Source: Pseudomonadota bacterium (GTDB taxonomy: Bacteria; Pseudomonadota; Gammaproteobacteria; Burkholderiales; Burkholderiaceae). Taken from it: a DNA stretch of 21,502 nucleotides. The stretch covers positions 1 to 21,502 of the forward strand of contig CAUJJP010000032.1 of the NCBI GenBank assembly GCA_963205525.1, given 5' to 3'. The stretch's first letter is position 1. Every line of letters begins with the position of its first letter. Below the pieces are notes generated by a model, which saw nothing but the letters and a program-made list of their open reading frames with translations, made no database searches and was not told where the DNA came from. The position numbers and the translations under genes are program-made. Positions 1 to 8,152 of the stretch are shown piece by piece.

Positions 1-154
1 CCTCTGTGGGGGCCTACCCGCAGGGCCGGGGCGGCCAAGGACGCTGGCGGGTGTTGCGCCGCTTGCCCGGGCGGCGAGCCCGGGCCGCGCGTCGCGCCTA
101 CGCCAGCGCCCTTGGCCACCCCGGCGCGGGCATGAGTCATACCTTCACAGGCTC
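1..154. other. non-coding flank downstream of ppa
   Basis: No gene is supported here. One frame stays open on the plus strand but runs antisense into ppa and has no recognisable protein content. The stretch is dominated by a large inverted repeat, listed separately. The next gene to the left lies outside the window. Confidence 0.6.
25..125. repeat. long nested inverted repeat
   Basis: Bases 25-49 pair with 101-125 at 23 of 25 positions; the mismatches are 32/118 and 41/109. Inside the loop a second perfect repeat, GCCCGGG (65-71) and CCCGGGC (79-85), forms its own 7-bp stem with a 7-nt loop. On the minus strand it lies about 30 nt after the ppa stop, so it may shape the 3' end of that transcript. 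No T-run follows in either direction, so it is not a classical intrinsic terminator. Confidence 0.8.
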
Positions 155-694
155 TCAGGCCTGGTGCTTGGCCTTCCAATTGGCCTGGCCGGAGGTGATT
201 TCCTGGCGCGCGGCCTCCGGTCCGTCCCAGCCGACGACCTCCACCCACTTGCCGGCCTCCAGGTCCTTGTAGTGCTCGAAGAAGTGCTGGATGGTCTTCA
301 GGCGCAGCGGGTTGAGGTCCTGCGGCTGCTGCCACTGCGAGTAGATCGACAGCACCTTGTCGATCGGCACCGCCAGCAGCTTGTTGTCGCCGCCGGCCTC
401 GTCGTTCATCTTCAGGATGCCCAGCGGGCGGCAGGTCACCACCACGCCCGGCAGCAAGGGCACCGGGGTGATCACCAGCACGTCCACCGGGTCGCCGTCG
501 TCGGCCAGGGTCTGCGGGATGTAGCCGTAGTTGCACGGATAGTGCATCGACGTGGCCATGAAGCGGTCCACGAACAGCGCACCGCTGTCCTCGTCGACCT
601 CGTACTTGATGGGGTCGGCGTTCATCGGGATCTCGATGATCACGTTGAACGCTTCTGGTGCTTCGGCGCCCGGGGTGACGTTGTGCAGGCTCAT
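155..694 (-). CDS. ppa: soluble inorganic pyrophosphatase (family I)
   Basis: Cytosolic family I pyrophosphatase, which hydrolyses the pyrophosphate released by biosynthetic and CoA-ligase reactions to phosphate. The 179-residue product matches the usual bacterial hexameric enzyme in length (E. coli 176). It carries the expected landmarks in order: [20 protein letters not shown] near residue 21, the [12 protein letters not shown] segment, the metal-binding DGDPVDVLV signature near residue 66, [14 protein letters not shown], and [10 protein letters not shown] near the end. I chose the ATG at 694 because the family alignment begins within a few residues of it; the longer upstream frame is antisense to hppA. 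No strong ribosome site is visible. It is divergent from hppA, so a soluble and a membrane pyrophosphatase are adjacent and compete for the same substrate. An AT-rich TAAAAT (735-730, minus) is a possible -10 element. Confidence 0.97.
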   Translation of the reverse strand: MSLHNVTPGAEAPEAFNVIIEIPMNADPIKYEVDEDSGALFVDRFMATSMHYPCNYGYIPQTLADDGDPVDVLVITPVPLLPGVVVTCRPLGILKMNDEAGGDNKLLAVPIDKVLSIYSQWQQPQDLNPLRLKTIQHFFEHYKDLEAGKWVEVVGWDGPEAARQEITSGQANWKAKHQA

Positions 695-760
695 GGGATG
701 TGGCTCGATATCGGCGGGGGGAATCGGGGATTTTACTGAGCGCGCTGTCGCGGTCCTGAC

Positions 761-770
761 GTGCCGGCAC
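761..770. promoter_or_regulatory. 10-bp palindrome in the ppa-hppA spacer
   Basis: A perfect palindrome, GTGCCGGCAC, lies in the middle of the 189-bp divergent spacer between ppa and hppA. It is a plausible operator half-way between the two starts, but in GC-rich DNA it could occur by chance. Confidence 0.25.
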
Positions 771-883
771 GGGACAATTCGCTGTTTTCGCGTCAGACCA
801 CGTCGCCTTGCCCGCGTCGTGCCGAACCCTGGTACGCAGCCGGCTTGCGCGCATTCATCCATGCAGAGGAAGGAGAGGTTTTC

Positions 884-2941
<2,058 letters not shown>

Positions 2942-2948
2942 CGCGCAG

Positions 2949-2972
2949 CAGTACGCGCATCAGTACGCGCAT
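2949..2972 (+). repeat. 12-bp tandem duplication after hppA
   Basis: The unit CAGTACGCGCAT occurs twice head to tail, followed by a partial third CAG. It begins 7 nt after the hppA stop codon and before the terminator. Confidence 0.85.
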
Positions 2973-3000
2973 CAGCGAGCGGCATCCGCCCGCACCGGCA

Positions 3001-3026
3001 ACGGCCCGCCTCGGCGGGCCGTTTTT
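3001..3026 (+). terminator. intrinsic terminator of hppA
   Basis: A perfect 10-bp stem, ACGGCCCGCC and GGCGGGCCGT, with a 2-nt loop is followed by a T-run (five T from 3022). It lies 59 nt after the hppA stop and ends only 21 nt before the next start codon. Confidence 0.92.
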
Positions 3027-3047
3027 CTTGGCGGCGACAATCGCCGC

Positions 3048-3671
3048 ATGTCCCAATACTTCGAGGTCCACCCGCTGAACCCGCAGCCGCGCCTGCTCAG
3101 GCAGGCGGCGCAGATCCTGCAGGCCGGCGGCGTGGCCGCGATCCCCACCGATTCCAGCTACGCCCTGGTCTGCCGGCTGGACGACAAGGCTGCGGCGGAG
3201 CAGCTGCGCCGGCTGCGCGAGGTGGACGACAAGCACCACCTGACGCTGATCTGCCGCGACCTCTCAGAGCTCGCCAGCTATGCGCGCGTGGACAACCGCC
3301 AGTACCGGCTCCTGAAGGCGGCCACCCCCGGCCCCTTCACCTTCATTCTGGAAGCGACGAAGGAGGTGCCGCGGCGCCTGTCACACCCATCGCGGCGCAC
3401 CATAGGCCTGCGGGTGCCCGACCACTCGGTGACGCAGGCCTTGCTCGAGTGCTTCGGCGCCCCGCTGCTGGCGACCACGCTGATCCCGCCCGGCGAGCAC
3501 GAAGCCCTGAACGACCCGCACGAGATCCGCGAGCGCTACGAGAAGCACCTGCAGGCGGTGGTCGATGCCGGTGCCTGCCCGCTGCAGCCCACCACCGTGA
3601 TCGACCTCAGCGGCGCCGAAGCGCTGCTGCTGCGCGCCGGCCGCGGCGACCCGGCACGGCTGGGACTCTGA
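3048..3671 (+). CDS. yciO: YciO family protein (Sua5/YrdC/TsaC fold)
   Basis: The 207-residue product aligns along its whole length with E. coli YciO (206 residues): MSQYFEVHPLNPQPRLL at the N terminus, the PTDSSYAL nucleotide-site segment near residue 38, TPGPFTFILEATKEVPRRL near 93, TIGLRVP near 118 and KPTTVIDL-like LQPTTVIDLSG near 179. The family shares the fold that makes threonylcarbamoyl-adenylate for tRNA t6A, but YciO is a paralogue whose own role is less well settled, so TsaC activity should not be assumed. No Shine-Dalgarno sequence precedes the ATG. Because a terminator ends 21 nt upstream, the gene needs its own promoter inside or overlapping that terminator, and the transcript may be leaderless. 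Confidence 0.93.
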   Translation: MSQYFEVHPLNPQPRLLRQAAQILQAGGVAAIPTDSSYALVCRLDDKAAAEQLRRLREVDDKHHLTLICRDLSELASYARVDNRQYRLLKAATPGPFTFILEATKEVPRRLSHPSRRTIGLRVPDHSVTQALLECFGAPLLATTLIPPGEHEALNDPHEIRERYEKHLQAVVDAGACPLQPTTVIDLSGAEALLLRAGRGDPARLGL

Positions 3672-3715
3672 GCGCTCCCCCAGGGCCGGGCAGCTTCCGG
3701 CCCTGGGGGCGCTCA
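3669..3715. terminator. bidirectional hairpin between convergent genes
   Basis: A 12-bp perfect stem (3678-3689 with 3697-3708, 7-nt loop) is extended by an outer 6-bp stem GAGCGC/GCGCTC across a small bulge. The outer stem takes in the stop codons of both yciO (plus) and the acetyltransferase (minus). There is no T-run, so termination strength is uncertain; it would also protect both 3' ends. Confidence 0.65.
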
Positions 3716-4174
3716 GAACTCGCGCGAATAGACGATGTAGCCGCGGTGCTCGGCGAGCTTGTCGTACAGAAGCCGGCCGGCGGCATTCGATGAATGGGTT
3801 TGCCAGTACACGCGTGAACAGCCTGCGTCGCGCGCGGCGGCGTAGACGGCGTCGATCAGGCGGCGGCCTATGCCCTGGCCGCGCTGCGCCTGGGCGGTGT
3901 AGAGATCCGAGAGGTAGCAGACCCCGTGCACGCGCGTGGTGCTGTGGTGGAACAGGTAGTGCGCCAGCCCCAGGATCTGCTCACCCCGCTCGGCCACGAG
4001 CGCATGAACCGGCTCGCTGGCGGTGAAGAAGCGCTCCCAGGTCAGGGCCGTGATCTCTTCGGGCAATGCGGTCGGGCCGCTGCGCTCGTAGAAGGCGTTG
4101 TAGCCGTCCCACAGCGGACGCCATGCTGCGTAGTCGGCGCGCTCCACCGGACGAACCTTCAGCAGATCAGGCAC
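3713..4174 (-). CDS. GNAT family N-acetyltransferase
   Basis: A 153-residue single-domain acetyltransferase using acetyl-CoA; the substrate cannot be told from sequence. The N-terminal part has the family pattern KVRPVERADYAAWRPLWDGY. The middle has an ERGEQILGLAHY strand pair, and the acetyl-CoA pyrophosphate loop QRGQGIGRRL is near residue 98. The C-terminal half (VYWQTHSSNAAGRLLYDKL) is typical of GNATs close to diamine or amino-acid acetyltransferases. I chose the GTG at 4174 because AGGGAG lies 8 nt upstream and the GNAT homology begins there; an in-frame start at 4249 would add a 25-residue basic extension without family character. It lies 111 bp downstream of the thioredoxin-fold gene and may share its transcript. 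Confidence 0.85.
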   Translation of the reverse strand: MPDLLKVRPVERADYAAWRPLWDGYNAFYERSGPTALPEEITALTWERFFTASEPVHALVAERGEQILGLAHYLFHHSTTRVHGVCYLSDLYTAQAQRGQGIGRRLIDAVYAAARDAGCSRVYWQTHSSNAAGRLLYDKLAEHRGYIVYSREF

Positions 4175-4285
4175 GACTCGCACTCCCTGTCCATGGATGG
4201 CGCTGACACGTCGCAGGCGCGTCGCAGACGCCGTGGCCGACCGCCGCACCGCAAGGGGGCGGCGCTGGGCGAGGCGGCACGCGGC

Positions 4286-4645
4286 TCAACCGAGCTCCAG
4301 CCTGGCCTTCAGGCGCAGCGGGCTGAAGCCGAGCTCGGGCTGCCCACGCACCAGGATGACCGGGGTGCCCGGCGCCTGCAGCTGGTCGAAGCGGGCCCGG
4401 CAGGCGCTGTCGCGCTCGATCGAGCATTCGCTGTAGGCCACGCCGTAACGCTTGAACCACTGGCGTGCGGAAGCGCACACGCCGCAGGTGTCGGAGCTCA
4501 GCATGTACAGGTCGCCAGGCCGGGCCAGCGCCGCCACCCGGGCGCCCAGCCTGAGCTCCTCGCGGCCGGCCCACCACTGGCTGCCGGCGCTGATCGCCAG
4601 CACCAGCAGCACCAGGCCGAGCAGCGAGTGGCGCGAGACCTGCAT
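4286..4645 (-). CDS. membrane-anchored thioredoxin/glutaredoxin-fold protein
   Basis: A 119-residue protein with a hydrophobic segment at residues 8-20, which is an N-terminal anchor or an uncleaved signal. A small redox domain follows. Residues 45-60 read DLYMLSSDTCGVCASA, with a CGVC dithiol at C54/C57 placed after a beta strand as in glutaredoxins. TPVILV at 94-99 supplies the expected cis-proline. Two further cysteines (C74 and C82) lie between these motifs. The topology suggests the redox domain faces the periplasm, so a thiol-disulfide role there is likely, but partner and direction (oxidation or reduction) are unknown. GGAG sits about 8 nt before the ATG. It lies 76 bp downstream of ridA on the same strand. 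I do not recognise a specific named family. Confidence 0.72.
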   Translation of the reverse strand: MQVSRHSLLGLVLLVLAISAGSQWWAGREELRLGARVAALARPGDLYMLSSDTCGVCASARQWFKRYGVAYSECSIERDSACRARFDQLQAPGTPVILVRGQPELGFSPLRLKARLELG

Positions 4646-4670
4646 GACGGGCTCCGATTCGTGCTTATGG

Positions 4671-4700
4671 TTTGGCGTGGCTGGGCGTGGCTGGGCGTGG
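4671..4700. repeat. 10-bp tandem repeat, three units
   Basis: Three consecutive 10-bp units: TTTGGCGTGG, then CTGGGCGTGG twice. The array lies in the 76-bp spacer between ridA and the thioredoxin-fold gene, about 20 nt after the ridA stop when read on the minus strand. Confidence 0.85.
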
Positions 4701-4721
4701 CCGGGGGCTGCGGCGAGTCGC

Positions 4722-5066
4722 TCAGACAGCGGCGCTGACCACGACCTCGATCTTCCACTGAGGCTTTGCCAGCGCGGCCTGCACGGTGGCCCGCGGCGGC
4801 GCGTTGCCGGGCGCGACCCAGGCTTCCCAGACCTCGTTCATGGCGTCGAAATCGGCCAGGTCGGCGAGAAAGATCTGCGCCCGCAGGATGCGGGTCTTGT
4901 CGCTGCCGGCACGCACCAGCAGCGCGTCCACCGCCGCCAGCACCTGTCGGGTCTGGCCCCGGATGTCGGCACTGGCGTCCTCGGCCACCTGGCCGGCAAG
5001 GTAGGCCACGCCGTTGTGCACGGCCATTTCGGACATGCGTTGCCCGACGTCGAAGCGCTGAACCAT
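4722..5066 (-). CDS. ridA: RidA/YjgF family reactive enamine/imine deaminase
   Basis: A 114-residue member of the RidA superfamily, trimeric cytosolic proteins that hydrolyse reactive enamine and imine intermediates made by PLP enzymes. The substrate-binding arginine is present in NAPPRATVQAAL (R92). The acid follows in KIEVVV (E107), with the same 15-residue spacing as R105/E120 of E. coli RidA. The early GVAYLAGQVAED segment is also typical. It is slightly shorter than E. coli RidA (128) at the N terminus, so it may belong to a sister subgroup with different substrates. AAAAGGAAA precedes the ATG at 5066. The start overlaps the plsY stop as TGATG, so the two are almost certainly co-translated. 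Confidence 0.93.
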   Translation of the reverse strand: MVQRFDVGQRMSEMAVHNGVAYLAGQVAEDASADIRGQTRQVLAAVDALLVRAGSDKTRILRAQIFLADLADFDAMNEVWEAWVAPGNAPPRATVQAALAKPQWKIEVVVSAAV

Positions 5067-5725
5067 CAGTGATTTCCTTTTCGATGCGACGGCGCCGCGG
5101 CCCGGGCCGGGCTCGCGGCCTTCTGGCCGATGCGGGACTCGGTGCCCGCCAACAGTTTGCGGATGTTGCCACCGTGGCGCCAGACCAGCAGCAGGCTCAT
5201 CGGCACGATGCAGGCCAGCGCCGGCTGCACGCCCCAGATCAGCAGCTGATAAAAGGGCGCGAACAAGGCGGCCACGATGGCCGCCAGCGAGGAGTAGCGG
5301 AAGAAGGCGGCGATGAGGAGCCAGCTCGCCAGCGTGGCCAGGCCGAGCCCCGGCACCAGCGCCAGCAGCACGCCGGCCGCGGTGGCCACGCCCTTGCCGC
5401 CCCGGAAGCGAAAGAACACCGGCCACAGATGGCCCAGGAAGGCAGCCAGGCCGACGAAGGCCGTCGTCCACTCCCCCAGGCCCGCGCGCGCGCCGAAAGC
5501 CAGCACCAGCCACACCGGCACAAAGCCCTTGAGGGCGTCGAAGGCCAGCGTGAGCAGCGCCGCACCGCGGTTGCCCGAGCGCAGGACATTGGTGGCGCCG
5601 GGATTCCCGGAGCCGTAGCTGCGCGGGTCCGCCAGCCCCATCAGGCGGCTGACGATGACGGCGAAGGACAGCGATCCGACCAGGTAGGCCGCCAGCACGG
5701 CGGCGGCGGGGGCGAGGGCATTCAT
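5066..5725 (-). CDS. plsY: acyl-phosphate:glycerol-3-phosphate acyltransferase PlsY
   Basis: Inner-membrane enzyme that moves an acyl group from acyl-phosphate (made by PlsX) to glycerol-3-phosphate, the first step of phospholipid synthesis. The 219-residue product has the expected multi-pass profile and all three conserved cytoplasmic motifs: GSGNPGATNVLRSGN near residues 38-52, GHLWPVFFRFRGGKGVAT at 98-115, and RHGGNIRKLLAGTE at 183-196. The C-terminal tail (197-219) is basic and alanine-rich. The ATG at 5725 has no clear ribosome site. A TAGAAT hexamer on the minus strand at 5740-5735 lies 10 nt upstream, so the transcript could be nearly leaderless. plsY is followed by ridA with a 1-nt stop/start overlap. 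Confidence 0.97.
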   Translation of the reverse strand: MNALAPAAAVLAAYLVGSLSFAVIVSRLMGLADPRSYGSGNPGATNVLRSGNRGAALLTLAFDALKGFVPVWLVLAFGARAGLGEWTTAFVGLAAFLGHLWPVFFRFRGGKGVATAAGVLLALVPGLGLATLASWLLIAAFFRYSSLAAIVAALFAPFYQLLIWGVQPALACIVPMSLLLVWRHGGNIRKLLAGTESRIGQKAASPARAAAPSHRKGNH

Positions 5726-5734
5726 CGGGCAGCG

Positions 5735-5740
5735 ATTCTA
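5735..5740 (-). promoter_or_regulatory. possible -10 element of plsY
   Basis: TAGAAT on the minus strand matches the sigma70 -10 consensus at five of six positions and ends 10 nt before the plsY ATG. No convincing -35 is present about 17 bp further up. If used, the mRNA would begin within a few bases of the start codon. Confidence 0.35.
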
Positions 5741-5850
5741 GGAGGGCGCCGCCGCCCACCGTCGCCGACGCGGATCGGCCCTCGCCCGACCCGCTCATGC
5801 GCGCCACCCCGGCACGCCTGTCGCGCACCGCCTCGGCACCGTGGCGCCGT

Positions 5851-5890
5851 GCGGCTCGGGGCGGCTCAGGGCGGCTCAGGTCGGCTCAGG
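5851..5890. repeat. 10-bp tandem repeat, four units
   Basis: Four consecutive units close to GCGGCTCAGG (5851-5860, 5861-5870, 5871-5880, 5881-5890), differing at single positions. The last unit contains the stop codon of the hemerythrin gene read on the minus strand, and the rest extends into the 160-bp spacer before plsY. Nothing else is recognisable in that spacer apart from the plsY promoter candidate. Confidence 0.88.
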
Positions 5891-6329
5891 GCAGCATGGA
5901 CTTGACCTTGGCCAGCAGGAGGGTGGTTTGGTCCGCCACCGAGTCGTCGAGCATCGGGTACATCATCTGCTCTTCCTTCTGGTTGTGCGGCACCAGGATG
6001 TCGAGCAAGGCCTTGGAGGCGCTGCGGTAGCCGCTGCCGTCGCGCGCCGCGATGGCCGCCTTCATGCTGCCGAACAGCGGCTGCATCAGGACGTGCTCCT
6101 CGCGCATCTGCACGCTGGGGCCGGCTTCCACCATGCCGGTGCGCTGCTCGAAGGCGGGGAACAGCACGTCCTCCTCCATCTCGATGTGGATGTGGATGCG
6201 CTGCAGGAAGGCGCTGCCCTCGCGCTCCAGCGCGGCCCAGTCGCCGGCCTCGGCGGCCGCGACCGCGCGCTCGGCAATGGCGTCGATGTCGACGTGATCC
6301 TGCTGCATCCAGCTGCTGATGGTTTCCAT
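5886..6329 (-). CDS. hemerythrin HHE-domain protein
   Basis: A 147-residue cytosolic four-helix hemerythrin-like protein expected to bind a diiron centre and therefore O2 or related small molecules. The ligand set is complete: H12 in QQDHVDID, H48 and E52 in HIHIEMEEDVLFP, H79 in REEHVLM, and H115 with E119 in VPHNQKEEQMMYPML. There is no added signalling domain, so it is more likely an O2 scavenger, carrier or iron/redox protein than a receptor. AGAGGAA lies 7 nt before the ATG at 6329. It begins 34 nt after the benzoyl-CoA reductase Q subunit on the same strand with no terminator between, so co-transcription is likely. A protective role for the oxygen-sensitive reductase is inference from position. 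Four 10-bp repeats overlap its stop codon. Confidence 0.9.
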   Translation of the reverse strand: METISSWMQQDHVDIDAIAERAVAAAEAGDWAALEREGSAFLQRIHIHIEMEEDVLFPAFEQRTGMVEAGPSVQMREEHVLMQPLFGSMKAAIAARDGSGYRSASKALLDILVPHNQKEEQMMYPMLDDSVADQTTLLLAKVKSMLP

Positions 6330-6363
6330 GTTCGGTTCCTCTTGGGCGGTGGCGCGCGCCGCT

Positions 6364-7338
6364 TCAGGCCGCAGCCTGCTCGGCCGCCGGCTTGCTCTTG
6401 CTGATCGCGGTCGAGCCGCTGCCGGCGTCGACGGGCTCGAAGGGCTTGCTCGTGTCGCCCATTGCCGACCAGCGGCGCACCGTGGTCGCGCCGCCCTCGC
6501 TTTGCCCCTGCTGGGCGGCGGTGGGCGGGATGGGCCGGCCTTCGGCGAGCAGCTTCTGCACCCGGCGCAGACCCAGGTAGGCTGCGCCATAGGCGCCGTT
6601 GAGCTGGCCCAGGCCGTTGGGCGCGACGTGGAAGCGCTCGCCCAGCGCCTGCTCAAGCGCGCGCACCATGGCCTCGTTGCGCGTCATGCCGCCGGTGAGC
6701 ATGAAGCCCGGCTCCAGCCCGACGCGGCGCATCAGCTGCACCGCGCGGCCGCCGAGCGAGATCATGGCGCCCATCATGATGTCCTCGGCCGGGATGCCGT
6801 TGGACAGGTGGCTGATGACTTCCGATTCGGCAAACACCGCGCACACGCTGCTGATCGACTTGGGGTCGGTCGAGCGCATCGCGTAGGGGCCGATGTCCTG
6901 CGTCGTCAGCCCCAGATAGCGCGCGGTCTTCTCCAGGAAGGCGCCGGTGCCGGCGGCGCACTTGTCGTTCAGGCGGAAGGCCTTGACCCGGCCCTCGCCG
7001 TCAACCTTGATCGCCTTGATGTCCTGGCCGCCGATGTCCAGGATGGTGCGGGTGTCGGGGAACAGGTGCACCGCGGCCTGCGCGTGGGCGGTCAGCTCGG
7101 TGATCTGGGCGTGGCGAAACGGCACCGTGTAGCGCCCGTAGCCGGTGGCGCCGACGTAGATCACGTCCTCGCGCTTGCGCCCGGCGTTGGCCAGCAGGTC
7201 CTCGAACACCGCCTCCGAGGCCTGCGCCAGCTTGAAGCCGGTGCGCCGCACCGCGGTGCCGGCGACCTTGCAGTCGCCGTCAAGCATGATCGCCTTGGTG
7301 TAGGTCGATCCGATATCGAGTCCAACAACGTATGTCAT
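6364..7338 (-). CDS. bzdQ: class I benzoyl-CoA reductase ATPase subunit Q (BcrD-like)
   Basis: One of two homologous ATPase subunits of the ATP-dependent aromatic-ring reductase; together they hold a bridging [4Fe-4S] cluster that drives electrons into the catalytic half. The 324-residue protein has the ASKHA fold: phosphate loop GLDIGSTYTK at residue 6, DIGGQDIKAI at 101 and TGGMTRNEA near 215. The cluster cysteines are C127 in NDKCAAGTG and C166 in SSVCAVFAESE, at the same residue numbers as in the partner subunit. Residues beyond about 272 form a low-complexity tail rich in Ala, Ser, Gly and Lys, not part of the core fold. GAGGAGC precedes the ATG, 10 nt after the P subunit. The bzd assignment rests on size and order: bcr-type BcrA is about 430 residues and no such gene is present. 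Confidence 0.87.
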   Translation of the reverse strand: MTYVVGLDIGSTYTKAIMLDGDCKVAGTAVRRTGFKLAQASEAVFEDLLANAGRKREDVIYVGATGYGRYTVPFRHAQITELTAHAQAAVHLFPDTRTILDIGGQDIKAIKVDGEGRVKAFRLNDKCAAGTGAFLEKTARYLGLTTQDIGPYAMRSTDPKSISSVCAVFAESEVISHLSNGIPAEDIMMGAMISLGGRAVQLMRRVGLEPGFMLTGGMTRNEAMVRALEQALGERFHVAPNGLGQLNGAYGAAYLGLRRVQKLLAEGRPIPPTAAQQGQSEGGATTVRRWSAMGDTSKPFEPVDAGSGSTAISKSKPAAEQAAA

Positions 7339-7348
7339 GCCGTGCTCC

Positions 7349-8152
7349 TCAGGCGGTGGCTTCGGCCTCGGGGGCCATGGCGTGGTCGCGCGCGAACAGC
7401 GCTGCGCCCAGGGCGCCGCAGAAGTGGGCGTCCGGGCTGACGTTGATCTTCATCCCGACCGCTTTCTCGATCAGGTGGACGATGGCGACGTTGCGGCTCA
7501 CGCCGCCGGTGAAGGTGACCTCCGAGTGCACGCCCACGCGCCGCGCCAGCGAGACGCAGCGGCTGGTGATGGCCTGGTGCACGCCCATCAGCACGTCCTC
7601 CGGCAGGATGCCCTTGGACAGGTGGCTGATGATCTCGGACTCGGCGAACACGGTGCAGGTGGTGGTGATGCGCACCGGGTTGCGCGACTTCATGGCCAGC
7701 GGGCCGAGCTCGGAGAGCTGCATCTCCAGCGCATAGGAGGCCGCACCCAGGAAGCGGCCGGTGCCGGCGGCGCACTTGTCGTTCATCGTGAAGTCGGCGA
7801 CCTGGCCGTCGGGCTTGACCGCGATCGCCTTCGTGTCCTGGCCGCCGATGTCGATCACGGTGCGCGTGCCGGGGAACAGCGTGACCGCGCCGCGGGCGTG
7901 GCAGCTGATCTCGGTGGTCTGCTCGTGGCCGAAGGTGACGTTGTAGCGCCCGTAGCCGGTGCTGCCGATGCGCGTGACCTGGTCCTCGCTGAGCCCGGCG
8001 TTGGCCAGGGCGGCGCGGAACGCGTCCTGCGCGATCGTCATCATGCTGGTCTCCATGTCCAGCAGCGCGCGGCCGACGAGCTTGCCCTCCTCGTCGATGA
8101 TGACGGACTTGGTCTGCGTGGAGCCGACGTCCACCCCTGCGAAGTACTTCAT
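7349..8152 (-). CDS. bzdP: class I benzoyl-CoA reductase ATPase subunit P (BcrA-like)
   Basis: Second ATPase subunit of the reductase, 267 residues. The ATP site consists of GVDVGSTQTK (6-15), DIGGQDTKAI (101-110) and TGGVSRN (215-221). The cysteines for the inter-subunit [4Fe-4S] cluster are C127 in NDKCAAGTG and C166 in TTTCTVFAESE. Hydrolysis of ATP by the P/Q pair lowers the potential of electrons from reduced ferredoxin enough to reduce the aromatic ring (established for the family). The start overlaps the O-subunit stop as ATGA, with AAAGGAGC 7 nt upstream, so translation is coupled. Activators of 2-hydroxyacyl-CoA dehydratases share this fold, but those systems use one activator, whereas here two ATPase genes follow two catalytic ones. 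Confidence 0.89.
   Translation of the reverse strand: MKYFAGVDVGSTQTKSVIIDEEGKLVGRALLDMETSMMTIAQDAFRAALANAGLSEDQVTRIGSTGYGRYNVTFGHEQTTEISCHARGAVTLFPGTRTVIDIGGQDTKAIAVKPDGQVADFTMNDKCAAGTGRFLGAASYALEMQLSELGPLAMKSRNPVRITTTCTVFAESEIISHLSKGILPEDVLMGVHQAITSRCVSLARRVGVHSEVTFTGGVSRNVAIVHLIEKAVGMKINVSPDAHFCGALGAALFARDHAMAPEAEATA

Noticed and set aside
6..272. Plus-strand open frame at the window start
   Set aside because: Arg-rich composition, antisense to the ppa 3' end, and explained by the inverted repeat and GC bias; no recognisable domain.
4175..4249. Longer start for the GNAT acetyltransferase
   Set aside because: The extra 25 residues are basic and unconserved, whereas the GTG at 4174 has a proper ribosome site.
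6364..8152. Two ATPase genes as activators of a 2-hydroxyglutaryl-CoA-type dehydratase
   Set aside because: Such systems have one activator with two dehydratase subunits. Two ATPases plus N/O-type catalytic subunits fit benzoyl-CoA reductase better.
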